Assembly (NCBI RefSeq): GCF_028802875.1
Contig: NZ_JARAMP010000010.1
Location: forward strand, 1 to 64,000
Direction of reading: 5' to 3'
Origin: Seohaeicola sp024304985
Lineage (GTDB): Bacteria; Pseudomonadota; Alphaproteobacteria; Rhodobacterales; Rhodobacteraceae
DNA: 64,000 nt
How positions within the stretch are numbered: the stretch's first letter is position 1; each line of letters opens with the position of its first letter. This document shows, piece by piece, positions 1 through 8,772 of the stretch. Below the pieces are notes generated by a model that worked only from the letters and a program-made list of their open reading frames with translations, made no database searches and had not been told where the DNA came from. Both the position numbers and the translations under genes were made by a program.

Positions 1-1995
1 GGCACCCTGACCGGCCCCTCCGGCACCGTCACCTTCTCCGAGATCGAGAACATCGCCCTCGGCGCGGGCAATGACACCGTCACCGGCAGCGCGGGCAATG
101 ACGCCATCGACGGCGGCGCGGGCGATGACGTGCTGAACGGCGGCGCGGGCAATGACACGCTCGCGGGCGGCACCGGCAACGACGTCCTCGACGGCGGCGC
201 GGGCGCGGATCTGCTCGACGGCGGCGACGGCAATGACACGCTGACGGGCGGCGACGGCAACGACACGCTCACCGGCGGCGCGGGCACCGACTCGCTGATC
301 GGCGGGATCGGCAACGACACGCTGGACGGCGGCGAGGGCGCGGACATCCTGCGCGGCGGAGCCGGGACTGACTCGCTCGACGGCGGCGATGGGGATGACG
401 TCATCTTCATGGGCGGCAATGACAGCGCAACTGGCGGCAGCGGAGACGATGTCTTCGCGCTGGATGCGACCGACCCGGCGACCGATATCAACATCACCCT
501 CGACGGCGGATCGGACGGCACCAACGGCGCCGCAGGAGGCCCTGAGAATGGCGATGCCGGCGATATCCTCGACCTGTCCAGCGCGACGGCGCCTCTGACG
601 GTTGATTTCAACCCGACCCCAGGGACCGGCACGGTCAACGGGCTTGATGCCGACGCGGCCACCGACATCACCTTCTCGGGGATCGAGCAGGTGGTGACCG
701 GTGCAGGCAATGACACGGTGCTGGGCGATGACGCGGTCGATGCGATCAATGTCGATACCGGCGATGGCGACGATCAGATCGCGACCGGCGCAGGCGATGA
801 TACGATCACGGCAGGCGCAGGCGATGATGTCGTCGATGCTGGCACGGGGAATGACAGTGTCGATGGCGGCGCGGGCGATGATGTGCTCGACGGCGGCGAC
901 GGCGCGGACACGCTGAACGGTGGCGCGGACAATGACGTCCTCGACGGTGGTGCGGGCGATGACCTGCTCGACGGCGGCGACGGTTCCGATACACTGATCG
1001 GCGGCGACGGGGATGACAGCCTGGCGGGCGGCAGCGGGGCCGACACGCTGGAGGGCGGGATCGGCAACGACACGCTCAACGGCGGCGAAGGGATCGACAG
1101 GCTGACCGGGGGGGCGGGGGCAGATGTCTTCGTCGCGTCCGGAGATGCCGACATCATCACCGACTTCGACACGACCACCGGGATCGGCGATGACGTCCGC
1201 GAGAACAACGACTTCGTCAACCTGAAGCCCTACTACAACAACGAAACGCTTGCGGCGTGGAACGCGGCAAACCCGACAGAACAGTATGACAATCCGTTGG
1301 ATCTGCTGCGCGCGGATCAGGCAGATGGGGTTCTGGATCTGGCAGGTGGCCTGGTCATCAGCAATGGGGGCGTCGCCGTCGCGGCCAACGAACTGAACTC
1401 GGAAAACACCGGCGTGGTCTGCTTCACGCGCGGCACCCACATCGCGACGACACAGGGCGAGATCCTGATCGAGAACCTCAAGGTGGGCGATCTGGTCCTG
1501 ACCATGGATCACGGCTATCAGCCGATCCGCTGGATCGGGTCCACCCGTGTCGCGGCGGTGGGCAACCTGGCACCGATCCTGTTCCGCAAGGGCGTGCTGA
1601 ACAACGTCCGGGACCTGATGGTCTCGCCGCAGCACCGGATGTTCCTGAACGGCTGGCAGGCCGAGGTTCTGGTGGGTGAACACGAGGTTCTGGCCGCCGC
1701 CAAACATCTGGTCAACGACAGCACCGTGCGGCGTGTCGAAGGGGGCGAGGTGGAGTATTTCCACATCCTCTTCGACACCCACGAGATCATCTTCGCCGAA
1801 GGCTGCCCGTCGGAAAGCTTCCATCCGGGCGTGGTCGGCTGGGGTGCCTTGGCCGAGGAATCGCGGCAAGAAATCGTCACGCTGTTCCCGCAGCTGGAGC
1901 ATGGGAACTTCAACGCGTTCGGCGACAGTGCCCGTGTGACGCTCAAGCCGCATGAAGCGCGGATGCTCTTCGCGCAGCAGGGTGGCGTTGAATAA
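1..1995 (+). CDS. RTX calcium-binding repeat protein with C-terminal Hint domain (5' partial)
   Basis: The frame is open from base 1, so the N-terminus lies outside the window; 664 residues are visible. Residues about 21-135 and 236-375 are Gly/Asp nonapeptides of the GGxGxDxLx kind, which bind calcium and mark type I secretion substrates. A Hedgehog/intein-like (Hint_2) domain fills about residues 474-640. It starts at the Cys of CFTRGTHI (codon 1420-1422) and contains LKVGDLVLTMDHGY and the histidine motif SPQHRMF. Hint domains can catalyse self-cleavage; whether this one does is inference. Three further genes follow on the same strand, two of them Hint-like. The protein's biological target cannot be told from sequence. 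Confidence 0.9.
   Translation, partial: GTLTGPSGTVTFSEIENIALGAGNDTVTGSAGNDAIDGGAGDDVLNGGAGNDTLAGGTGNDVLDGGAGADLLDGGDGNDTLTGGDGNDTLTGGAGTDSLIGGIGNDTLDGGEGADILRGGAGTDSLDGGDGDDVIFMGGNDSATGGSGDDVFALDATDPATDINITLDGGSDGTNGAAGGPENGDAGDILDLSSATAPLTVDFNPTPGTGTVNGLDADAATDITFSGIEQVVTGAGNDTVLGDDAVDAINVDTGDGDDQIATGAGDDTITAGAGDDVVDAGTGNDSVDGGAGDDVLDGGDGADTLNGGADNDVLDGGAGDDLLDGGDGSDTLIGGDGDDSLAGGSGADTLEGGIGNDTLNGGEGIDRLTGGAGADVFVASGDADIITDFDTTTGIGDDVRENNDFVNLKPYYNNETLAAWNAANPTEQYDNPLDLLRADQADGVLDLAGGLVISNGGVAVAANELNSENTGVVCFTRGTHIATTQGEILIENLKVGDLVLTMDHGYQPIRWIGSTRVAAVGNLAPILFRKGVLNNVRDLMVSPQHRMFLNGWQAEVLVGEHEVLAAAKHLVNDSTVRRVEGGEVEYFHILFDTHEIIFAEGCPSESFHPGVVGWGALAEESRQEIVTLFPQLEHGNFNAFGDSARVTLKPHEARMLFAQQGGVE
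61..1125 (+). repeat. RTX nonapeptide repeat coding blocks
   Basis: Two blocks of 27-base tandem units (about 61-405 and 706-1125) encode GGxGxDxLx repeats inside the RTX gene. They are separated by a non-repetitive stretch. The repeats are protein-coding, which explains the strong DNA periodicity. Confidence 0.9.
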
Positions 1996-2003
1996 CGCCA
2001 CCC
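1980..2003 (+). terminator. Perfect hairpin across the RTX stop codon
   Basis: A 10-bp perfect stem, GGGTGGCGTT / AACGCCACCC, with loop GAAT spans the TAA stop at 1993-1995. No T-run follows, so it is not a classical intrinsic terminator. It may reduce read-through into the next gene or protect the 3' end of the RTX mRNA. Confidence 0.4.
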
Positions 2004-2024
2004 TCCGGGGGAAAGGGACCGCAG

Positions 2025-2483
2025 GTGATCGTCGAAGACACGCTCATTACCGTGTCGGCCCGCAGGGCGGAGCGCAGGGTGCAGGACCTGCGCATCGCCG
2101 ACCTTGTCTACAATCCCCTGACCCGAACCTGTGACGAAATCGCGGATATCCTCTCGCGCGAGATCCAGCCCGGATCGACCGAAGCGCGGACCATCTGGCC
2201 GAAAGTCATCCCGGCGGGCAGTATCGCACCCATGCGCCCCCGCCGGGATCTGGCTGTCTCGCCGGGGCAGATCCTGATGACCCTGCGTCCGTCAGCAACA
2301 GATTCCCCCGTGGCGGGCGTGGTCGAGGTCAGGGCCGACAGCCTGAACGCCGTTGAGATGAAGGAAACCCGGCCGATCCGGTATTTTGCCATATTTTTCG
2401 ACCGTCCCCGCTATCTTGATGCAGGCGGTGTCCTGGCCCGGGCCTTCACGCTTGAGGATGTCACCAGTGACCGATTTCGATAG
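2025..2483 (+). CDS. Small degenerate Hint_2-like protein
   Basis: This 152-residue protein starts with GTG, 29 bases after the RTX stop. By eye it matches the Hint domain of the preceding protein in order: RRVQDLRIADLVYNPLTR aligns with the VGDLV segment, RRDLAVSPGQILM with RDLMVSPQHRMF, and RYFAIFFDRP with YFHILFDTHE. The catalytic Cys and the block histidine are absent, so an autoprocessing role is unlikely. It may be an accessory or decayed paralogue. Its 3' end overlaps the next gene by 17 bases, which suggests translational coupling. No signal peptide or membrane segment is visible. Confidence 0.6.
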   Translation: MIVEDTLITVSARRAERRVQDLRIADLVYNPLTRTCDEIADILSREIQPGSTEARTIWPKVIPAGSIAPMRPRRDLAVSPGQILMTLRPSATDSPVAGVVEVRADSLNAVEMKETRPIRYFAIFFDRPRYLDAGGVLARAFTLEDVTSDRFR

Positions 2484-2856
2484 CGCGACGCACCCTGCGG
2501 ATCCGGCTGCCACGGGCACGGCAGAACCGCGGCGGATCGCGGCGGACCCCGCCAGCGCGGACATGAGCCGGGCAACACGGCGCCAGACCAGACCGGAATT
2601 TCCGGAACTCCACCCACCACGCCCCCAGAAGCAGACATCCCACAAGGCGGCTGTAGCGTCGATACCCGGCCGGATGCCGCTCTGGACCGCAGGTGTCTGG
2701 ACAGCCTCGCCCCTGATGCGCAGCCTCATGGCGGGGATCGTCGCCGGCGTGGTCGCTGCGGCTGCCACAGTCTGGCTATTTGACAACATATTGCTGGCCA
2801 TTCTGGCCTATGCGGTTTTCGGCGCTGTCGGAATTCTCGTGATGGCCCTAAAATAG
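2467..2856 (+). CDS. Small two-helix membrane protein of unknown function
   Basis: GTG at 2467 gives 129 residues overlapping the upstream gene; an in-frame ATG at 2386 would lie deep in that gene and is less likely. The first ~75 residues are polar and rich in Ala, Arg and Pro. The C-terminal third has two hydrophobic stretches, SLMAGIVAGVVAAAATVWLF and ILLAILAYAVFGAVGILVMA, fitting a helical hairpin in the inner membrane. I do not recognise a family. Its position between Hint-related genes suggests a link to secretion or handling of the RTX protein, which is only inference. Confidence 0.5.
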   Translation: MTDFDSATHPADPAATGTAEPRRIAADPASADMSRATRRQTRPEFPELHPPRPQKQTSHKAAVASIPGRMPLWTAGVWTASPLMRSLMAGIVAGVVAAAATVWLFDNILLAILAYAVFGAVGILVMALK

Positions 2857-2963
2857 CATCAACTGCCCTGCGGTTCAGCCGATCAATCACAGGGCACAAC
2901 AGGAAAGGCAGGCAGCATCGGCACAGGTAACAAGTCACAACTATAAAAAATGAGCAGTAAAAC

Positions 2964-3482
2964 ATGCAGTTTGACCGACAGGACTACCGCCATGACTTTG
3001 GCGGTCTAGCGGTGCCGCTTGTGGCGCCAGAAACACCTACCCGGGCCGCGCCGCGCCATTGCTTCGCGCCCGATGCACGCATTGCCACCCTGATGGGCGA
3101 GCGTGAGATCGACAGCCTTGTCCCCGGCCAGATGGTTCTGACCAATTCAGGCCCGCGCTGTCCCAAAGTGACGCGGCTGACACAGACCGACGACAGCCTC
3201 GTGTGCCGCGTCCCTGCCGGCGCCTTCGGGCCGAATGTCCCGCTTCATGACCTGTGGCTGTCGCCCGACCAGCCCATCGCACTGCGGCTGGATCAGACTG
3301 TTCCGGGCCGCGTGCCGGTCACCCATCGCCTGACCAACCTTCTGACAATGTTCGGCAGCGAAACAGGGGCGACACCCAGGGTCATGCCGATGCCAGGGGC
3401 GATGATCCGGCTGGACTTCGATCAGCCTGCCGTCGTCTACATCTCGGGCCTGCCCGTCCAGATCGACGACACGGATCTCTAG
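2964..3482 (+). CDS. Stand-alone Hint_2-like domain protein
   Basis: This 172-residue protein starts with ATG at 2964, just after an AT-rich stretch (TATAAA at 2943). Residues from about 33 read CFAPDARIATLMGEREIDSL, matching the start of a Hint_2 domain including its Cys. LHDLWLSPDQPIAL corresponds to the SPQHRM block but has Asp-Gln where the RTX-linked copy has Gln-His. It therefore keeps Cys1 but lacks the block histidine, so activity is doubtful. It is the third Hint-like product in 3.5 kb. A 19-base-spaced inverted repeat (TGCCCTG / CAGGGCA, 2864-2896) lies upstream. Confidence 0.65.
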   Translation: MQFDRQDYRHDFGGLAVPLVAPETPTRAAPRHCFAPDARIATLMGEREIDSLVPGQMVLTNSGPRCPKVTRLTQTDDSLVCRVPAGAFGPNVPLHDLWLSPDQPIALRLDQTVPGRVPVTHRLTNLLTMFGSETGATPRVMPMPGAMIRLDFDQPAVVYISGLPVQIDDTDL

Positions 3483-3531
3483 CGCGGCACCGCGCGGGGC
3501 CAGCAAGTCCGCGCCGATCAGGGAACCGGGA

Positions 3532-3556
3532 TGCCGCAGGCGCAACCCCTGCGGCA
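3532..3556 (+). terminator. Hairpin terminator-like structure
   Basis: A perfect 9-bp stem, TGCCGCAGG / CCTGCGGCA, with a 7-base loop lies 50 bases after the Hint-like gene and ahead of the DeoR gene. Only a weak T-rich stretch follows. It is probably the 3' end of the Hint cluster transcript. Confidence 0.45.
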
Positions 3557-3689
3557 CCCCATTTGCCATGCTACGGCGTCCCGACCCCGCGCCGCCGCGG
3601 GCCAAGGCGGATGCAACAAAACACCAACGCGCGGCTTGCGCGGCAGGCGCTTTTCAAAAATAGTCATCGCTCAAGGGGGACACCGCACC

Positions 3690-4463
3690 ATGAGCCAGAC
3701 ATTCCGACATCCCGACATCCTCGAAATCGCAAGGACCGAGGGCAAGGTCACGGTCGAGGGTCTGGCAGAACGCTTCGGCGTGACGGTCCAGACGATCCGG
3801 CGGGACCTGACCGAACTGGCCGAGGCGGGCAAGCTGGAACGGGTGCATGGCGGGGCCATCCTGCCCTCGGGCGTCACCAATATCGGCTATGACGAACGCC
3901 GCCGCCTGAACGCCGCCGCCAAGGCCGCCATCGCCCGGGCCTGCGCGCAGGACATTCCCGAAGGCGCTTCGGTATTCCTCAACATCGGCACCACGACCGA
4001 GGCTGTGGCGCGCGAACTGCTGCACCACCGCAACCTGATGGTGGTGACCAATAACATGAACGTCGCCAATATCCTTGTCGCCAACCCGGAGGCCGAGATC
4101 ATTCTGGCAGGCGGCGTCCTGCGGCGCACCGATGGCGGTCTGGTCGGCCCCCTCACCGCCAGCGTGATCGAACAGTTCAAGGTCGATCTGGCCGTGATCG
4201 GCTGTTCCGCGATGGATATCGAAGGCGATCTGCTGGATTTCGACGTGCAGGAAGTCAGCGTCAGCCAGTCGATCATCCGGCAGGCGCGCCGCACCTGTCT
4301 GGTGGCGGACCACTCGAAACTGCAACGCGCAGCCCCGGCCCGCATCGGTTCTTTGCGCCAGATCGACCGCGTCTATACCGACCACCCCTTCCCGCCCGAC
4401 CTGACCCGCGCCTGTGCCGATTGGGGCACCGAAATCACGGTTTGCGTCAGCAGTCAGACCTGA
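3690..4463 (+). CDS. DeoR/GlpR-family transcriptional repressor
   Basis: This 257-residue regulator has an N-terminal DeoR winged HTH (VEGLAERFGVTVQTIRRDL, about residues 20-40) and a C-terminal sugar-phosphate-sensing domain of the DeoR C-terminal kind (NIGTTTEAVARELL; VTNNMNVANIL; AGGVLRRTDGGLVGP). I chose ATG 3690 because AAGGGGGA sits just upstream at 3673-3680; a longer frame runs to 3531 but through the terminator hairpin. Members usually repress sugar or glycerol phosphate operons. No such genes are adjacent, so the target is unknown and may lie elsewhere. Confidence 0.85.
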   Translation: MSQTFRHPDILEIARTEGKVTVEGLAERFGVTVQTIRRDLTELAEAGKLERVHGGAILPSGVTNIGYDERRRLNAAAKAAIARACAQDIPEGASVFLNIGTTTEAVARELLHHRNLMVVTNNMNVANILVANPEAEIILAGGVLRRTDGGLVGPLTASVIEQFKVDLAVIGCSAMDIEGDLLDFDVQEVSVSQSIIRQARRTCLVADHSKLQRAAPARIGSLRQIDRVYTDHPFPPDLTRACADWGTEITVCVSSQT

Positions 4464-4594
4464 TACGCCTAAAAAACAGGCAAGACGCACAGGGTTTACG
4501 CGCGGAAATGAGCCCGTTTCGCGATTTTCATTTGGTGAACAGGAGGTTGACGGGCCATCTTTGCAAAGACCGCTCCCTCCTCTAACGTGGACCC

Positions 4595-6025
4595 ATGGAC
4601 AAACAAAGCCGTTTCTTTGACGAGATGTTCGACAGCGCCGGTCAGGCCCGACAGCCGTATTCGCGCTACAATGAATGGTTCCAGACCGAGGATATCAAAC
4701 ACCTCCGGCGGAAATCCGAAGAGGCAGAGGCGTTTTTTCGCCGTATAGGGATCACCTTCAACGTCTATGGCCAGCAAGAGGCCGACGAGCGGCTGATCCC
4801 CTTCGACGTGGTCCCGCGCATCATCTCGGCCCGTGAATGGGCGCGGCTGGAAGACGGGATCGCACAGCGTGTCCGCGCCATCAACGCCTTCCTGCACGAC
4901 ATCTATCACCGTCAGGAAATCTTGCGCGCGGGCCGCGTCCCCGTCGAACTGATCGCGCGGAACGAGGCGTTCCTGCCCCAGATGATCGGGGTGAACCCGC
5001 CCGGCGGGGTCTATACCCATATCGTCGGCACCGACCTTGTCCGCACCGGCGAGAATGAATTCTATGTGTTGGAAGACAACGCCCGCACCCCCTCCGGCGT
5101 CAGCTACATGCTGGAAAACCGCGAAACCATGCTCCAGATGTTCCCGGAACTCTTCACCCGCCTGAAGGTCCGGCCCGTCTCCAGCTATCCGCAAAACCTG
5201 CGCCGGTCCCTGTCCGACTGCGCGCCCCCCGCCTTCAACGGTGACAAACCCGAAGTGGCGGTGCTGACACCCGGCATCCACAACTCGGCCTATTTCGAAC
5301 ACGCCTTCCTCGCCGATCAGATGGGCGCGGAACTGGTGGAAAGCCACGATCTGCGCATCGAAGGCGGCCGCGTCTGCATGCGCACCACACGCGGCTACAA
5401 ACCCATCGACGTGCTCTACCGCCGCATCGACGACGACTACCTTGATCCGCTGAACTTCAACCCCAACTCGCTTCTGGGCGTGCCCGGCATCATGGATGTC
5501 TACCGCGCGGGCGGCATCACACTGGCCAACGCCCCCGGCACCGGCATCGCCGACGACAAGGCGCTCTACAGCTATATGCCTGATATCGTAGAGTTTTACA
5601 CGGGCGAGAAATCCATTCTCCAAAACGTGCCCACATGGCGCTGCGCCGATGCCGACAGCCTGAAATACGTCATCGACAACCTCTCCGAACTGGTGGTCAA
5701 GGAAGTGCACGGCTCGGGTGGCTACGGCATGCTGGTCGGCCCCGCCGCCAGCAAGCGCGAACTGGCCCGGTTCGAGAAGAAACTGCGCGCCCGCCCCGCC
5801 AATTACATCGCGCAGCCGACACTGGCCCTGTCCACCGTGCCGATCATGACCAAGCGCGGCCTTGCCCCGCGCCATGTGGACCTGCGCCCATTCGTGCTCG
5901 TCTCGCCCAACAAGGTGCAGATCACACCGGGCGGCCTCACGCGCGTCGCGCTCAAGGAAGGCTCGCTCGTGGTGAACTCGTCGCAGGGCGGCGGCACCAA
6001 GGATACATGGGTTCTGGGGGACTGA
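4595..6025 (+). CDS. Circularly permuted ATP-grasp family protein
   Basis: This 476-residue protein belongs to the circularly permuted ATP-grasp type 2 family (DUF404/DUF407 in older nomenclature). Recognisable features are FNVYGQQEADERLIPFDVVP near the N-terminus, the strongly conserved VLEDNARTPSGVSYMLENR and YRRIDDDYLDPL, and VKEVHGSGGYGMLVGP in the nucleotide-binding region. The family is predicted to form amide bonds, i.e. peptide ligation, but substrates are not established. It is the first gene of a compact operon with an alpha-E protein (4-base gap), a transglutaminase-like protein and Anbu, a widely conserved neighbourhood. It is likely cytoplasmic. Confidence 0.9.
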   Translation: MDKQSRFFDEMFDSAGQARQPYSRYNEWFQTEDIKHLRRKSEEAEAFFRRIGITFNVYGQQEADERLIPFDVVPRIISAREWARLEDGIAQRVRAINAFLHDIYHRQEILRAGRVPVELIARNEAFLPQMIGVNPPGGVYTHIVGTDLVRTGENEFYVLEDNARTPSGVSYMLENRETMLQMFPELFTRLKVRPVSSYPQNLRRSLSDCAPPAFNGDKPEVAVLTPGIHNSAYFEHAFLADQMGAELVESHDLRIEGGRVCMRTTRGYKPIDVLYRRIDDDYLDPLNFNPNSLLGVPGIMDVYRAGGITLANAPGTGIADDKALYSYMPDIVEFYTGEKSILQNVPTWRCADADSLKYVIDNLSELVVKEVHGSGGYGMLVGPAASKRELARFEKKLRARPANYIAQPTLALSTVPIMTKRGLAPRHVDLRPFVLVSPNKVQITPGGLTRVALKEGSLVVNSSQGGGTKDTWVLGD

Positions 6026-6029
6026 CGCG

Positions 6030-6968
6030 ATGCTGGGAAAAACCGCAGGCGGACTGTTCTGGATGTTCCGCTATCTTGAACGCGCCGAAAACATCGCCCG
6101 TCTGGTCGAGGCGGGGTGGCGCATCGCCCTGACCCGGTCAGGCGATACGGAAAACGAATGGGAATCGGTCGTCACCACCGCAGGCATGCGCGCGGTCTAT
6201 TGCACCAAATACGATGACTTCGAGGCATCGCATGTCATCAACTACCTGCTGCGCGACCCGGAGAACGCCTCCAGCGTGATGTCCGCGATGAACGCCGCCC
6301 GCTCGAATGCCCGCCTTGTCCGCACCGCCCTGTCCTCCGAGGTCTGGGAAGCGGTCAACGAATGCTGGATGGCGGTCAAGGCCGCTCTCGCGCGCCCCGT
6401 GACCGAACGCAACCTGCCCGAGGTGCTGTCGATCATCCGCACCCGCAGCGCCGTGGTGCGCGGCGCATTGCACGGCACCATGCTGCGCAACGAGATCTAC
6501 AATTTCTGCCGCATGGGCACCTTCCTCGAACGCTCCGACAACACCGCGCGCATCCTCGATGTCAAATATTACGTCCTGCTGCCCTCCGCCTCCTTCGTCG
6601 GTTCCAGCATGGACAACGCCCAATGGGAAAACATCCTGCGCTCGGTCTCGGCGGAACGCTCCTTCAGCTGGCTGCATGGTGGCGAGACAACCCCCCAAGG
6701 CATCGCGCAATTCCTGATCCTCGACCGCCGCGTGCCCCGGTCCATGGCCTTCTGCTGCTCCAAAACGCGCGAGCAGCTCTCCCATCTGGAAGGCGAATAC
6801 GGCGCGCGCCAACCCTCGCAGGATCTGGCAGACCGGATGTGTCGCCGTTTCGACCAGCCCATTACCGCGATTTTCGAAGAGGGGCTGCACGAATTCCTCG
6901 ACGCCTCGATCCGCGATACCGCCGCGCTCGCCAGCCAGATCGAGCAGGATTTCCGCTTTTACGGTTAG
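6030..6968 (+). CDS. Alpha-E domain protein (DUF403)
   Basis: This 312-residue, mostly helical protein has the family's typical N-terminus (LGKTAGGLFWMFRYLERAEN) and the conserved internal segments FCRMGTFLERSDNTARILD and SVSAERSFSWLHGG. Alpha-E proteins accompany circularly permuted ATP-grasp enzymes and are thought to act with them in making or ligating a peptide; the reaction is unproven. The start is 5 bases after the ATP-grasp stop, so the two are co-translated. Length is normal and no membrane segment is present. Confidence 0.88.
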   Translation: MLGKTAGGLFWMFRYLERAENIARLVEAGWRIALTRSGDTENEWESVVTTAGMRAVYCTKYDDFEASHVINYLLRDPENASSVMSAMNAARSNARLVRTALSSEVWEAVNECWMAVKAALARPVTERNLPEVLSIIRTRSAVVRGALHGTMLRNEIYNFCRMGTFLERSDNTARILDVKYYVLLPSASFVGSSMDNAQWENILRSVSAERSFSWLHGGETTPQGIAQFLILDRRVPRSMAFCCSKTREQLSHLEGEYGARQPSQDLADRMCRRFDQPITAIFEEGLHEFLDASIRDTAALASQIEQDFRFYG

Positions 6969-6977
6969 GATGATGCC

Positions 6978-7835
6978 ATGCGATTGAAGATCAGCCACGT
7001 CACCACCTACACCTATGACAGCCCCGATCACTATGCGCTGTTGCAACTGCGCATGACGCCGCGCAGCGGGCATGGGCAAAAGGTGCTGGACTGGACCACC
7101 AGCGTCACCGGCGGCACCAAGGAGCTGTCCTTTCTGGACCAATATGCCAATCAGGTCGACCTGCTTCTGGTCAACCGCGACGCCACCACCGTGGAAATCC
7201 GCAGCGAAGGCACGGTCGAGGTCGAAGACCGCGCCGGCGTCATCGGCCCCAATAACGGGCTGGCCCCGGTCTGGCTGTTCACCTCCTCCACTCCCGCCAC
7301 CGCCCCCGGCCCGCACTTGCGCAAACTGGCGACACAGGCCCGCAGGCTGGAGGCCGAGAACGATCTGGACCGGATGCACCGCCTCTCCGCGCTGATCCTG
7401 CAAACAGTGCCATGGGTCACCGGACGCACGGATTCCTCCACCACCGCCGAAGCCGCACTCGAAGCCTGTGAGGGCGTCTGTCAGGACCACGCCCATATCA
7501 TGATCGCCGTGGCGCGGCTTCTGGGCTATCCGGCCCGCTACGTCTCGGGCTACCTGATGATGGAGGGGCAGGTTCAGCAGGACGCCAGCCACGCATGGTG
7601 CGAGATCTGCCTCGATCCCCTGGGCTGGGTCGGCTTCGACGTGTCCAACGGCCTCTCGCCGGATGATCGCTATGTGCGCGTGGCGCTGGGGCTGGACTAT
7701 GCCGATGCCGCCCCCGTGCATGGTCACCGCATGGGCAGCGGCATGGAATCGATGAATGTCCACTTGCAAGTGGCGCAGCAGCCTGATCAAACACAAGGCC
7801 AATCGGGCCAGGCCCAGCAGCAAACCTCCTCCTGA
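6978..7835 (+). CDS. Transglutaminase-like cysteine protease family protein
   Basis: This 285-residue protein has the bacterial transglutaminase-like N-terminal beta domain (MRLKISHVTTYTYDSP) followed by a transglutaminase core. The catalytic triad can be read: Cys168 in EGVCQDHAHI, His in DASHAWCEI, Asp in GWVGFDVSNG. In bacteria such proteins usually act as peptidases. The C-terminus is Gln-rich. It follows the alpha-E gene by 9 bases and precedes Anbu by 29. The group is predicted to make and cut a peptide or peptide tag, but the substrate is unknown. Confidence 0.9.
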   Translation: MRLKISHVTTYTYDSPDHYALLQLRMTPRSGHGQKVLDWTTSVTGGTKELSFLDQYANQVDLLLVNRDATTVEIRSEGTVEVEDRAGVIGPNNGLAPVWLFTSSTPATAPGPHLRKLATQARRLEAENDLDRMHRLSALILQTVPWVTGRTDSSTTAEAALEACEGVCQDHAHIMIAVARLLGYPARYVSGYLMMEGQVQQDASHAWCEICLDPLGWVGFDVSNGLSPDDRYVRVALGLDYADAAPVHGHRMGSGMESMNVHLQVAQQPDQTQGQSGQAQQQTSS

Positions 7836-7864
7836 AGCGCGCGCGCTATTTTCGGATACGTTCC

Positions 7865-8605
7865 ATGACCTACTGTGTCGGTTTCACCCTTGATCGGGGT
7901 ATCGTCTTCATCTCGGACACCCGCACCAATTCGGGCGTCGACAATATCTCGATCTTCCGCAAGATGACGATCTGGGAAGACCCCGGCGACCGCTGCATCA
8001 CTCTTCTGGCGGCGGGCAATCTGGCCACGACGCAGGCCGTCGTCAGCCTGCTGGAAGAACGCTCCAAAAGCCCGCAGGACCGCGCGCCCAGCATCATGGC
8101 CGCCGACAGCATGTTTCAGGTCGCCACCCTGATCGGCAGCACCCTGCGCGAGGTGATCTCGACCCATGCCATGACCGGCCAGCGCGCCGATGCGACGTTC
8201 AACGCCACGCTGCTGCTCGGCGGTCAGGTCAAGGGCGGACAGCAGCGCCTGTTCCTGATCTACCCTGAGGGGAACTTTATCGAGGCCAGCAGTGACACGC
8301 CGTTCTTCCAGATCGGCGAGACGAAATACGGCCGCCCCATCCTGTTGCGCGCCTATGATCCTGACATGACCTTTGAAGAGGCGGTGAAACTCCTGCTCGT
8401 TTCCTTTGACAGCACGATCAAGGCGAACCTCTCGGTCAGCCCGCCGCTGGATATCCATATCTACGAAAAAGGCAGCCTCCGCCAAGGCCGCACCCTGCGC
8501 GTCGAAGCCGACGATCCCTATTTTCAAGAGATTTCAAGCGGCTGGGGCGTCGCCCTGCGCGAGGCGTTTTCCAAACTCCCCGCCTTCCACTTCGCGCCTG
8601 AGTGA
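7865..8605 (+). CDS. Anbu: proteasome beta-subunit-like peptidase
   Basis: This 246-residue protein is of the Anbu (ancestral beta subunit) class of Ntn-hydrolase. After loss of Met1 the nucleophile would be Thr2 (MTYCVGF), with Asp18 (ISDTRTN) and Lys33 (FRKM) matching the proteasomal Thr/Asp/Lys triad. Anbu proteins assemble into open-ring or helical oligomers in known structures. Their natural substrate is not known. It is the last gene of the ATP-grasp/alpha-E/transglutaminase operon, the classical Anbu neighbourhood. Convergent with the ridA-like gene. Confidence 0.9.
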   Translation: MTYCVGFTLDRGIVFISDTRTNSGVDNISIFRKMTIWEDPGDRCITLLAAGNLATTQAVVSLLEERSKSPQDRAPSIMAADSMFQVATLIGSTLREVISTHAMTGQRADATFNATLLLGGQVKGGQQRLFLIYPEGNFIEASSDTPFFQIGETKYGRPILLRAYDPDMTFEEAVKLLLVSFDSTIKANLSVSPPLDIHIYEKGSLRQGRTLRVEADDPYFQEISSGWGVALREAFSKLPAFHFAPE

Positions 8606-8655
8606 CAGGCCAAACCCAGCCCCGCCAAGGCCCCAAGCCATGACGCGGCACCCGC

Positions 8656-8676
8656 TTCATCTTGCCCCAAATACTC
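8656..8676 (+). repeat. Short intergenic repeat, copy 1
   Basis: A 21-base unit (TCATCTTGCC, two variable bases, AAATACTC, preceded by T) lies between the convergent Anbu and RidA-like genes. The same unit recurs at 17270-17290 and 50612-50632. Copies 1 and 2 also share a preceding CATGACGCG. Confidence 0.7.
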
Positions 8677-8772
8677 GTCAACAGGGGCATCAGGCGCAAA
8701 CAGCGCTTATATTATCCTGTCCATAACGCCACAAAAAATCCGAAAAATACCGCTAGAGTTGTGATTACTCCA

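Noticed and set aside
61..1125. Direct repeats that might suggest a CRISPR array
   Set aside because: Units are 27 bases, contiguous without spacers, and encode RTX nonapeptides in frame.
3531..3689. N-terminal extension of the DeoR regulator
   Set aside because: It would begin at the terminator hairpin and precede a good RBS at 3673-3680; DeoR proteins start close to the HTH.
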